Counted from the stretch's first letter, positions 1 to 5,190 are shown. The stretch: DNA of 5,403 nucleotides from Desulfobulbaceae bacterium (GCA_003557565.1 PWOG01000100.1:1-5403); one strand, 5' to 3'. Notes: generated by a model not told the origin, from the sequence alone. Program-made: numbers and translations.

Positions 1-67
1 GGCGGGACGGGCCAAAACCAGCAAATGGCGCCGGCCGCCCCCGTAAACAAACCGGTTGCCCCGCCCG

Positions 68-988
68 CTAGGCCTTGGGGCCGATAAACGCCGCCAGCAC
101 CGCCTTGTGCATATGCATCTTGTTTTCCGACTGGTCCCATACCACCGACTGCGGGCCTTCCAGGACCTTTTCGCTGATCTCCTCGTCGCGGTGGGCCGGC
201 AGGCAATGGAGCACCACGGCGTTGGGGTCGGCGGCGGCCAGCAGGCGATCGTTGATCTGGTAAGGGCGAAACACCTGGAGTCGGTGAATCTGCTCGTCTT
301 CCTGGCCCATGCTGGCCCAGACATCGGTGTTGACCACGTCGGCCTCGGCCACCGCCTCGAGAGGATCGTGGACCAGGTTGATGGGGCGATCGGCCTGGGC
401 CCGGGCTTCCCTCAGGATGCCGGGCACGGGCTCATAACCCTCGGGGCAGGCCAGGTTCAGGGCAAAGCCCAGCCGGGCGGCGGCCTGGATCCAGGAGTTG
501 GCCATGTTGTTGCCATCACCCACCCAGGCAACTTTCAGCTTATCCAGCGGCCCTTTGTGTTCGATCACCGTCATCAGGTCGCTGAGCACCTGACAGGGAT
601 GATGCAGATCGGTCAGGGCGTTGATCACCGGCACCCCGGAATAACGGGCCAGTTCGTCCACGATCTCCTGGCCGAAGGTGCGGACCACCAGGCCGTCGAC
701 GTAACGGTCCATGACCCGGGCCATGTCCTTTAAGGGTTCATTGCGGGCCAGCTGGGTATCACGGGAGGAAAGATAGATCACCTGGCCACCCAAACCGTAC
801 ATGGCGGCCTCGAAGGACACCCGGGTGCGGGTGGAGGGTTTTTCGAAGATCAGGGCCACGGTGCGCCCTTCCAGATCCCGGTGACGGACCCCGTCCCGGC
901 TCTCCCGTTTCAGGACCAGGGCCCGGTCGATCAGGGCGGCCAGTTCAGCGCCGCTGAAATCCGCCAGGCTCAGCAGATGTTGTGCCAT
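68..988 (-). CDS. argF: Ornithine carbamoyltransferase
   Basis: This enzyme transfers the carbamoyl group of carbamoyl phosphate to ornithine, giving citrulline in cytoplasmic arginine synthesis. The 306-residue product has the normal family length and every signature: the carbamoyl-phosphate loop STRTR at residues 52-56, HPCQ at 130-133, the ornithine-side DVWASMG at 222-228 and HCLPAHR at 261-267 with the catalytic cysteine. I chose the ATG at 986-988 (protein MAQHLLSLADF), which has GGGA a few bases upstream. An in-frame GTG at 1025-1027 would add 13 residues, but it lies inside a repeat element and the extra residues are not family-like. It is the last arg gene visible here, 199 bases after argD, and its stop is TAG. 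Bases 1-67 beyond it show no further gene. An anabolic rather than catabolic role is inferred from the argB and argD neighbours. Confidence 0.96.
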   Translation of the reverse strand: MAQHLLSLADFSGAELAALIDRALVLKRESRDGVRHRDLEGRTVALIFEKPSTRTRVSFEAAMYGLGGQVIYLSSRDTQLARNEPLKDMARVMDRYVDGLVVRTFGQEIVDELARYSGVPVINALTDLHHPCQVLSDLMTVIEHKGPLDKLKVAWVGDGNNMANSWIQAAARLGFALNLACPEGYEPVPGILREARAQADRPINLVHDPLEAVAEADVVNTDVWASMGQEDEQIHRLQVFRPYQINDRLLAAADPNAVVLHCLPAHRDEEISEKVLEGPQSVVWDQSENKMHMHKAVLAAFIGPKA

Positions 989-1014
989 GGTTATTCCCAG
1001 GTTAAATGGTTCTT

Positions 1015-1065
1015 GGTAAGCGATCACATGGCACCGCCTCTTGCGGCACCCTGTAAGCGCTTACC
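1015..1065 (-). repeat. Short copy of dispersed hairpin element (copy A)
   Basis: Read on the minus strand, this 51-base imperfect inverted repeat begins GGTAAGCG and ends CGCTTACC, an exact complement. The 23-base arms match at 18 positions, three further positions are G-T pairs and two are mismatches. The loop is AAGAG. From 1053 down to 1015 it matches copy B (3575-3613) at 32 of 39 positions without gaps. Its left end, CAGGGTGCCGCA, and right end, TGTGATCGCTT followed by ACC, also match the two ends of long copy C, as if the middle of C had been deleted. It sits between argD and argF, 27 bases before the argF start. The 12-base palindrome GTAAGCGCTTAC (1053-1064) is part of it. Function unknown. 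Confidence 0.8.
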
Positions 1066-1137
1066 CCTTGGCCCCGTGACGGGGGCTACACGGTTTTATA
1101 AAAACCGTAGCCCCTAATAAAGAACCTTGCCCAAGGG
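1065..1137. other. Nested inverted repeats in the argD-argF gap
   Basis: A strong hairpin spans 1082-1114. Arms GGGGCTAC plus GGTTTT (5' side, with a 2-base bulge) pair with AAAACC plus GTAGCCCC around a 3-base loop. A second hairpin, CCCCG-TGA-CGGGG (1072-1084), uses some of the same G residues, so the two are mutually exclusive. CCCTTGG (1065-1071) can pair with CCAAGGG (1131-1137) to enclose both. Neither strand has a T run after a stem, so this is not a standard intrinsic terminator. In an argD-argF transcript it could act as an attenuator-like leader, an RNA-processing or stability site, or simply be a second repeat element abutting copy A. The pairing is seen directly; any role is inference. 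Confidence 0.55.
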
Positions 1138-1187
1138 CGACGAACGTCAATTACTACAAAATATCAAGACCATTTGTAAAGGGCTTT

Positions 1188-2381
1188 TTATCGGAGGAGG
1201 GCCTCCTCCACCATCTCCAGGGCCCGGTCGATCTCCGTTTTGCTGACCACCAGCGGCGGAATAAAGCGCAGGGCGGTATGGCCGGCGAAGTTGAGCAGCA
1301 GGCCACGTTCAAAAAGATTCTGCACCACCGCCGGCCCCTGGTCGCGAAACTCTTCCCGCAGCACCAGGCCCTGGATCAGCCCCATACCGCGCACTTCCTG
1401 TAAACGGTCGGGGTAGCGCTGAACCAGTTCGTTCAGGCCGGCGACCAGGTAGGCACCCTTGTCCCGCACCTCGGCCAGAAAATCCGGGGCCAGCAGGGTG
1501 TCCAGCACCGCCAGGGCGGCGGCCGCCGCCACCGGATTGCCGCCGAAGGTGGAGGCGTGGCTGCCGGGGGTAAAGGCCGCCGCCACCTCTTCCCCGGCCA
1601 GCATGGCTCCCATGGGCAGGCCGTTGGCCAGGCCCTTGGCCAGGGTAATGATGTCCGGAGTTACCCCCAGCTGCTCATAGGCCAACAAGCTGCCGGTGCG
1701 GCCCATGCCCACCTGGACTTCGTCGAAGATCAGCAGCAGGCCGTGGCGGTGGCAAAGCTCGCGGATGCCGCGCAGGTACTCCGGCGCCAGGGGGCGCACC
1801 CCGCCTTCCCCCTGCAAAGGTTCACAGAGTACGGCGCAGGTGTGGGGTCCCACCAACCGCTCCAGGCCTTCCAGGTCGCCAAACGGGGCGTGGACAAAAC
1901 CGGCGGGCATGGGCTCGAACCCTTCATGAAACTTACTCTGGCCGGTGGCGGCCACGGTGGCTAAAGTCCGGCCGTGGAAAGAGCCGGCCAGCGAGATTAT
2001 TTCATATTTGTCTTCACCGCCGGCCTTGCGGGCCAGCTTGATGGCCGCCTCGTTGGCCTCGGCCCCGGAGTTGCAGAAAAATACCCGGTCGGCGAAGGAA
2101 TTGGCGCACAGTTGTTCCGCCAGTTCGATCTGGGGGGTGGTATGATAGAGATTGGAAACATGCACCAGTTTTTCCGCCTGGGCCTGGATGGCGGCGGATA
2201 CCGCCGGATGGCAGTGGCCCAGGTTGCACACCGCGATGCCGGCGACAAAATCCAGGTATTCCCGGCCCCCGGCATCGTGCAGAACACAGCCCGAGCCCCG
2301 CACCATGGTCACCGGCAGCCTTCCGTAAGTATTCATCAAAACCCTGTTCCCCCGCTGGTTCCATTCACTGTTGTTCGTCAT
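1188..2381 (-). CDS. argD: Acetylornithine aminotransferase (PLP-dependent, class III)
   Basis: This enzyme converts N-acetylglutamate semialdehyde to N2-acetylornithine with glutamate as amino donor. Many family members also act as succinyldiaminopimelate aminotransferase in lysine synthesis. The 397-residue protein has the full fold-type I layout: NSGAEANE (104-111) binding the cofactor phosphate, FHGRT (135-139), FDEVQVGMGRTG (219-230) with Asp220 facing the pyridine nitrogen, LAKGLANG with the Schiff-base lysine at 249, and STFGGNP (277-283). The ATG at 2379-2381 is supported by an AAGGA site six bases upstream; the internal Met16 has no such support. The stop is TAA. It lies between argB and argF on the same strand. 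The length and pathway context favour ArgD over other class III aminotransferases such as GabT. Confidence 0.95.
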   Translation of the reverse strand: MTNNSEWNQRGNRVLMNTYGRLPVTMVRGSGCVLHDAGGREYLDFVAGIAVCNLGHCHPAVSAAIQAQAEKLVHVSNLYHTTPQIELAEQLCANSFADRVFFCNSGAEANEAAIKLARKAGGEDKYEIISLAGSFHGRTLATVAATGQSKFHEGFEPMPAGFVHAPFGDLEGLERLVGPHTCAVLCEPLQGEGGVRPLAPEYLRGIRELCHRHGLLLIFDEVQVGMGRTGSLLAYEQLGVTPDIITLAKGLANGLPMGAMLAGEEVAAAFTPGSHASTFGGNPVAAAAALAVLDTLLAPDFLAEVRDKGAYLVAGLNELVQRYPDRLQEVRGMGLIQGLVLREEFRDQGPAVVQNLFERGLLLNFAGHTALRFIPPLVVSKTEIDRALEMVEEALLR

Positions 2382-2386
2382 GGTGT

Positions 2387-2391
2387 TCCTT
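2387..2391 (-). promoter_or_regulatory. Strong ribosome binding site of argD
   Basis: On the minus strand AAGGA lies five bases before the ATG at 2381, within an AT-rich stretch. It fixes the argD start at the first methionine rather than Met16. It also shows that argD is set up for independent translation initiation, not for coupling to argB, whose stop is more than 200 bases upstream. Confidence 0.75.
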
Positions 2392-2398
2392 AAAATAT

Positions 2399-2427
2399 AT
2401 TATCGTTATCCTGCTTAACCAGCATAA
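2399..2427 (-). promoter_or_regulatory. Possible sigma-70 promoter of argD
   Basis: Minus strand: a -10-like GATAAT (2399-2404) and a poor -35-like TTATGC (2422-2427) separated by 17 bases, in an AT-rich patch just upstream of the argD ribosome site. The -35 match is weak, so this is a candidate only. An independent promoter would make sense because copy C and other GC-rich hairpins separate argB from argD. Confidence 0.3.
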
Positions 2428-2454
2428 GTAATCACGAAGGCAAAACAGTAGGGG

Positions 2455-2560
2455 TCACAGGGTGCCGCAGGTTGCGGCGATCGGGCCGGCGATGCGTACC
2501 TCAGTATGTGAGCCGGCCCGCTCACCGCTTTCGGCGGTGGCCTGTGATCGCTTGCTTACC
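2455..2560 (+). repeat. Long cloverleaf copy of the dispersed element (copy C)
   Basis: TCACAGG (2455-2461) pairs exactly with CCTGTGA (2541-2547), enclosing three hairpins in a row. Hairpin 1: GCCGC 2464-2468 with GCGGC 2474-2478, loop AGGTT. Hairpin 2: CGGGCCGGC 2482-2490 with GCCGGCCCG 2512-2520, topped by CGTAC/GTATG around CTCA (2495-2508). Hairpin 3: CACCGC 2523-2528 with GCGGTG 2534-2539, loop TTTCG. The element ends TGATCGCTTGCTTACC, like copies A and B but with four extra bases. It occupies the middle of the 218-base argB-argD gap. A GTAG tetranucleotide lies at 2448-2451, four bases before the outer stem, which recalls REP sequences; this could be chance. It may be a mobile repeat, a structured RNA, or both. 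Confidence 0.75.
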
Positions 2561-2561
2561 A

Positions 2562-2577
2562 GCGGCTGCAATGCCGC
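2562..2577. other. Small GC hairpin just after argB
   Basis: GCGGC (2562-2566) pairs with GCCGC (2573-2577) around the loop TGCAAT, immediately beside copy C and 22 bases past the argB stop. There is no T run on the minus strand after it, so it is not a convincing intrinsic terminator. It may be a remnant extending the repeat element or a site that protects the 3' end of argB mRNA. Confidence 0.35.
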
Positions 2578-2599
2578 CGGGGGTTACCCGCCCCGTCGC

Positions 2600-3484
2600 T
2601 CAGGTGATTTCCGTTCCCACCCCGCTCTGGGTGAACATCTCCAGCAGAATGGCGTGTTCCTTGCGGCCGTCAATGATGTGGGCCTTGCCCACCCCGCCGG
2701 CCACCGCTTCCCGGCAACAGCGAACCTTGGGGATCATGCCGCCGCCGACCACGCCATCTTCGATACATTTTTCCACCTCGGCGGAGGCGATGGAAGAGAT
2801 CAAACCGCCCTCTTTGTCCAACACTCCGGCCACGTCGGTGAGCAGAATCAACTTGGCGGCCTTGAGCCGGGCCGCCACCGCGCCGGCCACCAGGTCGGCG
2901 TTGATATTGTAGGCCCGGCCGTCATCACCGACCCCCACCGGTGCGATCACCGGGATGAAACCGCGGGCCTCCAGGGTTTCCAGAACTTTGGTATCCACCC
3001 CCACCACCCGGCCCACCCGGCCGAGATCGATGAGTTCCGGCGGGGCATCCGCCACCTGCTCCTTCATGACCTGCATCTTCTCGGCCCGGATCAGGTCGCC
3101 GTCCCGGCCGGAAAGCCCCACCGCCCGTCCGCCGTGGTAATTGATCAAGCTCACGATCTCCTTGTTGACCTTGCCCACCAGGACCATCTCCACCACATCC
3201 ATGGTTTCGCCGTCGGTCACCCGCATCCCCTGGACATAGCTGGGGGTGATGCACATCTTGTCCAGAAACAGGTTGATCTGGGGCCCACCGCCGTGAACCA
3301 CCACCGGGTTGATGCCCACATACTTCATCAGGATGATGTCCAGGGCGAAGTTTTTTTTCAGCTCTTCGTCCACCATGGCATGCCCGCCGTATTTGATCAC
3401 CACGGTGGCGCCGGCGAATTGCCGGAGATAGGGCAGGGCCTCGATCAGGGTTTTGGCTTTGTCCAGGCTGTTGCTGTTTTTCAT
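2600..3484 (-). CDS. argB: Acetylglutamate kinase, probably arginine-inhibited type
   Basis: This enzyme phosphorylates N-acetylglutamate with ATP in the cytoplasm, the committed arginine step. The 294-residue protein shows the amino-acid-kinase fold in order: KYGGHAM (31-37) and HGGGPQI (64-70) for the phosphate groups, GMRVTD (86-91) with the substrate-binding arginine, NINAD (193-197), LLTDVAGVL (214-222) and GGGMIPK (247-253) with the catalytic lysine. A helix of about 25 residues precedes the first strand (LDKAKTLIEALPYLRQF). The C-terminal HIIDGR-to-GTEI block is also present. In the family these mark the hexameric enzymes inhibited by arginine, unlike the short E. coli type, so feedback control is likely by inference. 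The ATG at 3482-3484 follows GAGGGG closely. The gene diverges from lptA, and its stop is TGA. Confidence 0.96.
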   Translation of the reverse strand: MKNSNSLDKAKTLIEALPYLRQFAGATVVIKYGGHAMVDEELKKNFALDIILMKYVGINPVVVHGGGPQINLFLDKMCITPSYVQGMRVTDGETMDVVEMVLVGKVNKEIVSLINYHGGRAVGLSGRDGDLIRAEKMQVMKEQVADAPPELIDLGRVGRVVGVDTKVLETLEARGFIPVIAPVGVGDDGRAYNINADLVAGAVAARLKAAKLILLTDVAGVLDKEGGLISSIASAEVEKCIEDGVVGGGMIPKVRCCREAVAGGVGKAHIIDGRKEHAILLEMFTQSGVGTEIT

Positions 3485-3509
3485 GACCCCTCGTGCATTA
3501 GCGGTTATT

Positions 3510-3528
3510 TATAGCGATTTGTGCTATA
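3510..3528. promoter_or_regulatory. Inverted repeat overlapping both divergent -10 elements
   Basis: TATAGC (3510-3515) and GCTATA (3523-3528) are exact inverted copies seven bases apart. Each half overlaps the -10-like box of one of the two opposed promoters. It could be an operator for a dimeric regulator that controls argB and the lpt operon together. It could equally be only the symmetry of two similar -10 boxes. Confidence 0.35.
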
Positions 3529-3530
3529 GT
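3522..3530 (+). promoter_or_regulatory. Extended -10 promoter toward lptA
   Basis: TGCTATAGT is a TGnTATAnT extended -10, which can work without a good -35; none is visible at the usual spacing. Predicted start is near 3537. A transcript from here would carry about 225 bases of leader before lptA, including copy B, the 60-base-spaced repeats and the terminator-like hairpin at 3703-3729. Confidence 0.4.
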
Positions 3531-3572
3531 AATAATAATTGGAGAATAAAAATCGTAACTGATCAAAGAACC

Positions 3573-3613
3573 CACGGGGTGCCGCAAGATACGGTACCCC
3601 GTGATCGCTTATC
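3573..3613 (+). repeat. Short copy of dispersed hairpin element (copy B)
   Basis: CACGGGGTGCCG (3573-3584) pairs with CGGTACCCCGTG (3592-3603) through 12 positions, one of them G-T, around the loop CAAGATA. The family tail ATCGCTTATC follows. It matches copy A at 32 of 39 positions and differs from it most in the stem, where the changes largely keep pairing. It stands in an otherwise AT-rich stretch of the argB-lptA spacer. No T run follows, so it is not an intrinsic terminator. Confidence 0.78.
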
Positions 3614-3620
3614 AAAAATC

Positions 3621-3693
3621 TTTCCGACCAGGGACGAATGTAATAAAGTGCAAGTGACCGCGGACAATAAAGTAATTGGTTTTACGACCAGGG
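3621..3693 (+). repeat. Pair of 13-base direct repeats 60 bases apart
   Basis: TTTCCGACCAGGG (3621-3633) and TTTACGACCAGGG (3681-3693) differ at one base and start exactly 60 bases apart. AATAAAGT also occurs twice between them (3642-3649, 3666-3673). They might be paired binding sites for a regulator of lptA or the trace of a small duplication. The 12-of-13 match is seen; the role is unknown. Confidence 0.4.
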
Positions 3694-3702
3694 TGCAAGA
3701 GG

Positions 3703-3729
3703 AAAGCTTGCCGCAGCCGGCGCTTTTTT
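3703..3729 (+). terminator. Terminator-like hairpin in the lptA leader
   Basis: AAAGC (3703-3707) pairs with GCTTT (3722-3726), and GCCG (3710-3713) with CGGC (3718-3721), around loop CAGC with a TT bulge. The stem runs into six T residues (3724-3729). This is the plus-strand pattern of an intrinsic terminator. It ends 34 bases before the lptA ATG, so it would act as a leader attenuator or end a short RNA started near 3537. The stem is short and bulged, hence moderate confidence. Confidence 0.45.
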
Positions 3730-3738
3730 GCCCGCTGG

Positions 3739-3748
3739 TAAATATTTA
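3739..3748. other. AT palindrome before lptA
   Basis: TAAATATTTA is a perfect 10-base palindrome 15 bases upstream of the lptA start codon, flanked by GG and ACC. It could be an operator or part of an internal promoter, or no more than base composition. No ribosome binding site is visible between it and the ATG. Confidence 0.2.
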
Positions 3749-3763
3749 ACCGCAAATGATGCC

Positions 3764-4363
3764 ATGCGATTTTCTTTTTTTTATCTGATATTGTTGCTTC
3801 TACCGCTGATAACCGCCGGCCCCGGTCATTTTTCGGCGGCGACGGCCCAGGCCTCACCGGTGCGCATCGAAGCGGACCGGATGGAAAGCGGCGAGGAGCC
3901 CGGCTCGGTGGTCTTCAGCGGCCGGGTGACGGCCAGCCGGGGTGAGCTGGTGATCAACGCCGCCACCTTGACCCTCTTTCCCTTAAGCGAGGAAGAACAG
4001 GCCGAACTGCCCCAGGGCGACCAGCGACGGATCAAGAAACTGTATGCCGAGGGCGAGGTCCGGATCGAGGCCGAAGGGTGGATTGGCAGCGGTGATTTCA
4101 TGGAATATTCAGAGCTTGAGCGCAAAGTGTACATCACCGGCAACGCCCGGGCCTGGCAGGACAACAACCTGATCTCCGGCCAGACCATCACCCTTTATCT
4201 CGACGAAGAGCGCACCATTGTGGAGCGCGGCGAAGGACCCGACGAACGGGTCCGGGCCTTTTTTTACGCCGACGACGATGAGTCCGACCCAGGTTCCGAC
4301 TCCACCCCCTCCCGGGATTCAACCGGCGAGCAACCACCTCAGCAACCGGAAGCATCCCCATGA
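3764..4363 (+). CDS. lptA: LptA-like periplasmic LPS transport protein (OstA-like N domain)
   Basis: LptA forms the periplasmic bridge that carries lipopolysaccharide from the inner-membrane LptBFGC exporter to LptD in the outer membrane. From ATG 3764 the product has 199 residues. It has a clear signal peptide with hydrophobic core at about 5-17 and probable cleavage after AQA at 28-30. The OstA/LptA beta-jellyroll follows: IEADRM (35-40), VVFSGRVTASRGELVINAAT (49-68), LYAEGEVRI (93-101), VYITGNARAWQ (122-132) and ISGQTITLYL (137-146). The last 30 residues are an acidic, Ser/Pro/Gln-rich, probably disordered tail, longer than usual. A TTG at 3728 would add 12 residues but spoils the signal peptide; no start has a good ribosome site. 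The gene overlaps lptB by ATGA. LptC shares the fold, but the lptB neighbour and the lack of a retained membrane anchor favour LptA. Confidence 0.88.
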   Translation: MRFSFFYLILLLLPLITAGPGHFSAATAQASPVRIEADRMESGEEPGSVVFSGRVTASRGELVINAATLTLFPLSEEEQAELPQGDQRRIKKLYAEGEVRIEAEGWIGSGDFMEYSELERKVYITGNARAWQDNNLISGQTITLYLDEERTIVERGEGPDERVRAFFYADDDESDPGSDSTPSRDSTGEQPPQQPEASP

Positions 4364-5190
4364 GCACACCTTTTGCCCCAGAAATGGCAAGTAATCACAG
4401 AGAATCCCCGGCGGCGAACCAACATGGGATGCCCCAAGACACGGGATCCGGTGGGAGCTTACCGCCGAAAATGCGGCTGGCCACCAGGGATATCGTCAAG
4501 CAATACAATAAACGACGGGTGGTGGACGGCATCAGCCTGTCGGTGGAAACCGGCTCGGTGGTGGGGCTGCTGGGCCCCAACGGCGCCGGCAAAACCACCA
4601 CTTTCTACAGTATCGCCGGTTTTATCCGCCCCGACGCCGGCCGGGTAATGCTGGACGACGAAGATATCACCGCCCTGGCTATCCATCGCCGGGCCCGCAA
4701 GGGGCTGGCCTATCTGCCCCAGGAGTCTTCAGTCTTCAAAAAGCTCACGGTGGAGGAAAATGTCCGGATCATCCTGGAACCCATGGGGCTGAGCAGAAAG
4801 GAGATCAAGCAGCGCATCGACTACCTGCTGGAAGAGTTGAAACTGGGGTACCTGACCAACAACCCGGCCCATTCCCTCTCCGGCGGCGAGCGCCGGCGGG
4901 TGGAGATCATGAGGGCCCTGGCCATGCGCCCCCGGTTTATTTTGCTGGACGAGCCCTTCGCCGGTATCGACCCCCTGTCGGTGGCCGATCTGCAGGAAAT
5001 CATCATTGATCTGAAACGCCGGGGGCTGGGTATCCTGATCTCCGATCACAACGTCCGCGAGACCCTGGCCGTCTGCGACCGGGCCTATATCGTCAACCAC
5101 GGGCAAATATTGACCCAGGGCACGGCGGACGATATTATCAACTCCCCCGAAGCCCGCCAGATGTATCTGGGCGAACACTTTACCCTTTAA
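4360..5190 (+). CDS. lptB: LPS export system ATP-binding protein
   Basis: This is the cytoplasmic ATPase that drives LPS extraction with LptF and LptG. The 276-residue protein has every ABC element: Walker A GPNGAGKTT (72-80), Q-loop Gln121 in LPQESSVF, signature LSGGE (173-177), Walker B ILLDEP (194-199), D-loop GIDP (202-205) and H-loop His230. The LptB-typical GLAYLPQESSVFKKLTVEEN and the C-terminal YLGEHF are intact. ATG 4360 overlaps the lptA stop as ATGA, has GGAAG eight bases upstream and suggests coupled translation. From this start the protein carries about 37 extra hydrophilic residues compared with the usual length of about 240. Family similarity begins at Met38 (4471). The extension contains a degenerate copy of the window's dispersed repeat. 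Which start is used is uncertain; 4471 lacks a well-spaced ribosome site (GGGAG is 12 bases away). Confidence 0.95.
   Translation: MSTPFAPEMASNHRESPAANQHGMPQDTGSGGSLPPKMRLATRDIVKQYNKRRVVDGISLSVETGSVVGLLGPNGAGKTTTFYSIAGFIRPDAGRVMLDDEDITALAIHRRARKGLAYLPQESSVFKKLTVEENVRIILEPMGLSRKEIKQRIDYLLEELKLGYLTNNPAHSLSGGERRRVEIMRALAMRPRFILLDEPFAGIDPLSVADLQEIIIDLKRRGLGILISDHNVRETLAVCDRAYIVNHGQILTQGTADDIINSPEARQMYLGEHFTL
4426..4463 (+). repeat. Decayed copy of the dispersed element inside lptB (copy D)
   Basis: Aligned without gaps to copy B (3576-3613), 28 of 38 bases agree, including TGCC, CAAGA, ACGG and the terminal GCTTA-C. The last bases, GCTTACC, match the family end of copies A and C exactly. Upstream, GAACCAAC resembles GAACCCAC of copy B after a two-base gap. 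The stem itself is mostly eroded. In the lptB frame it encodes HGMPQDTGSGGSLP, like HGVPQDT in the matching frame of copy B. It ends seven bases before Met38, where the conserved LptB sequence starts. I infer an old insertion between lptA and the lptB core; chance similarity is the alternative. Confidence 0.5.

Larger units (their letters stand above)
3508..3535 (-). promoter_or_regulatory. Possible promoter of argB
   Basis: Minus strand: TATAAA (3508-3513) is a good -10, with a weak -35 TTATTA (3530-3535) 16 bases upstream. Transcription would start near 3501, giving a leader of under 20 bases before the argB ATG. It overlaps the plus-strand candidate promoter head to head. Confidence 0.4.

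Noticed and set aside
56..733. A 225-codon open frame on the plus strand opposite argF
   Set aside because: It is antisense shadow of argF, with no domain and an atypical His/Gly/Val-rich composition.
989..1027. GTG-initiated 13-residue extension of ArgF
   Set aside because: The GTG lies inside repeat copy A, and the extra residues do not resemble ornithine carbamoyltransferase N-termini. The ATG at 988 gives the normal length.
1082..1114. Intrinsic terminator of argD
   Set aside because: The stem is strong, but neither strand has a T run immediately after it.
2417..2432. Degenerate ARG-box-like sequence upstream of argD (minus-strand TGATTACTTATGCT)
   Set aside because: Only part of the palindromic ArgR consensus matches and no second box is nearby, so it is not above what AT-rich DNA gives by chance.
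2455..2547. tRNA gene suggested by the cloverleaf outline
   Set aside because: There is no T-loop GTTCRA-type sequence, no plausible 7-base anticodon loop and no CCA-side acceptor geometry. The arms are GC-rich hairpins of the wrong sizes.
2462..3514. A 350-codon open frame on the plus strand opposite argB
   Set aside because: It is longer than argB, but its protein is His/Pro/Asp-rich with no recognisable domain, and its first residues translate repeat copy C. It is a mirror of the GC-rich argB coding strand, whose product is unmistakable.
1015..3613. CRISPR array made of the repeated hairpins
   Set aside because: The copies are hundreds of bases apart, in both orientations and of unequal length, with genes rather than spacers between them.
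3453..3749. A 98-codon plus-strand frame in the argB-lptA spacer
   Set aside because: It starts inside argB on the opposite strand, runs through AT-rich promoter DNA and hairpin copy B, and has no ribosome site or family resemblance.
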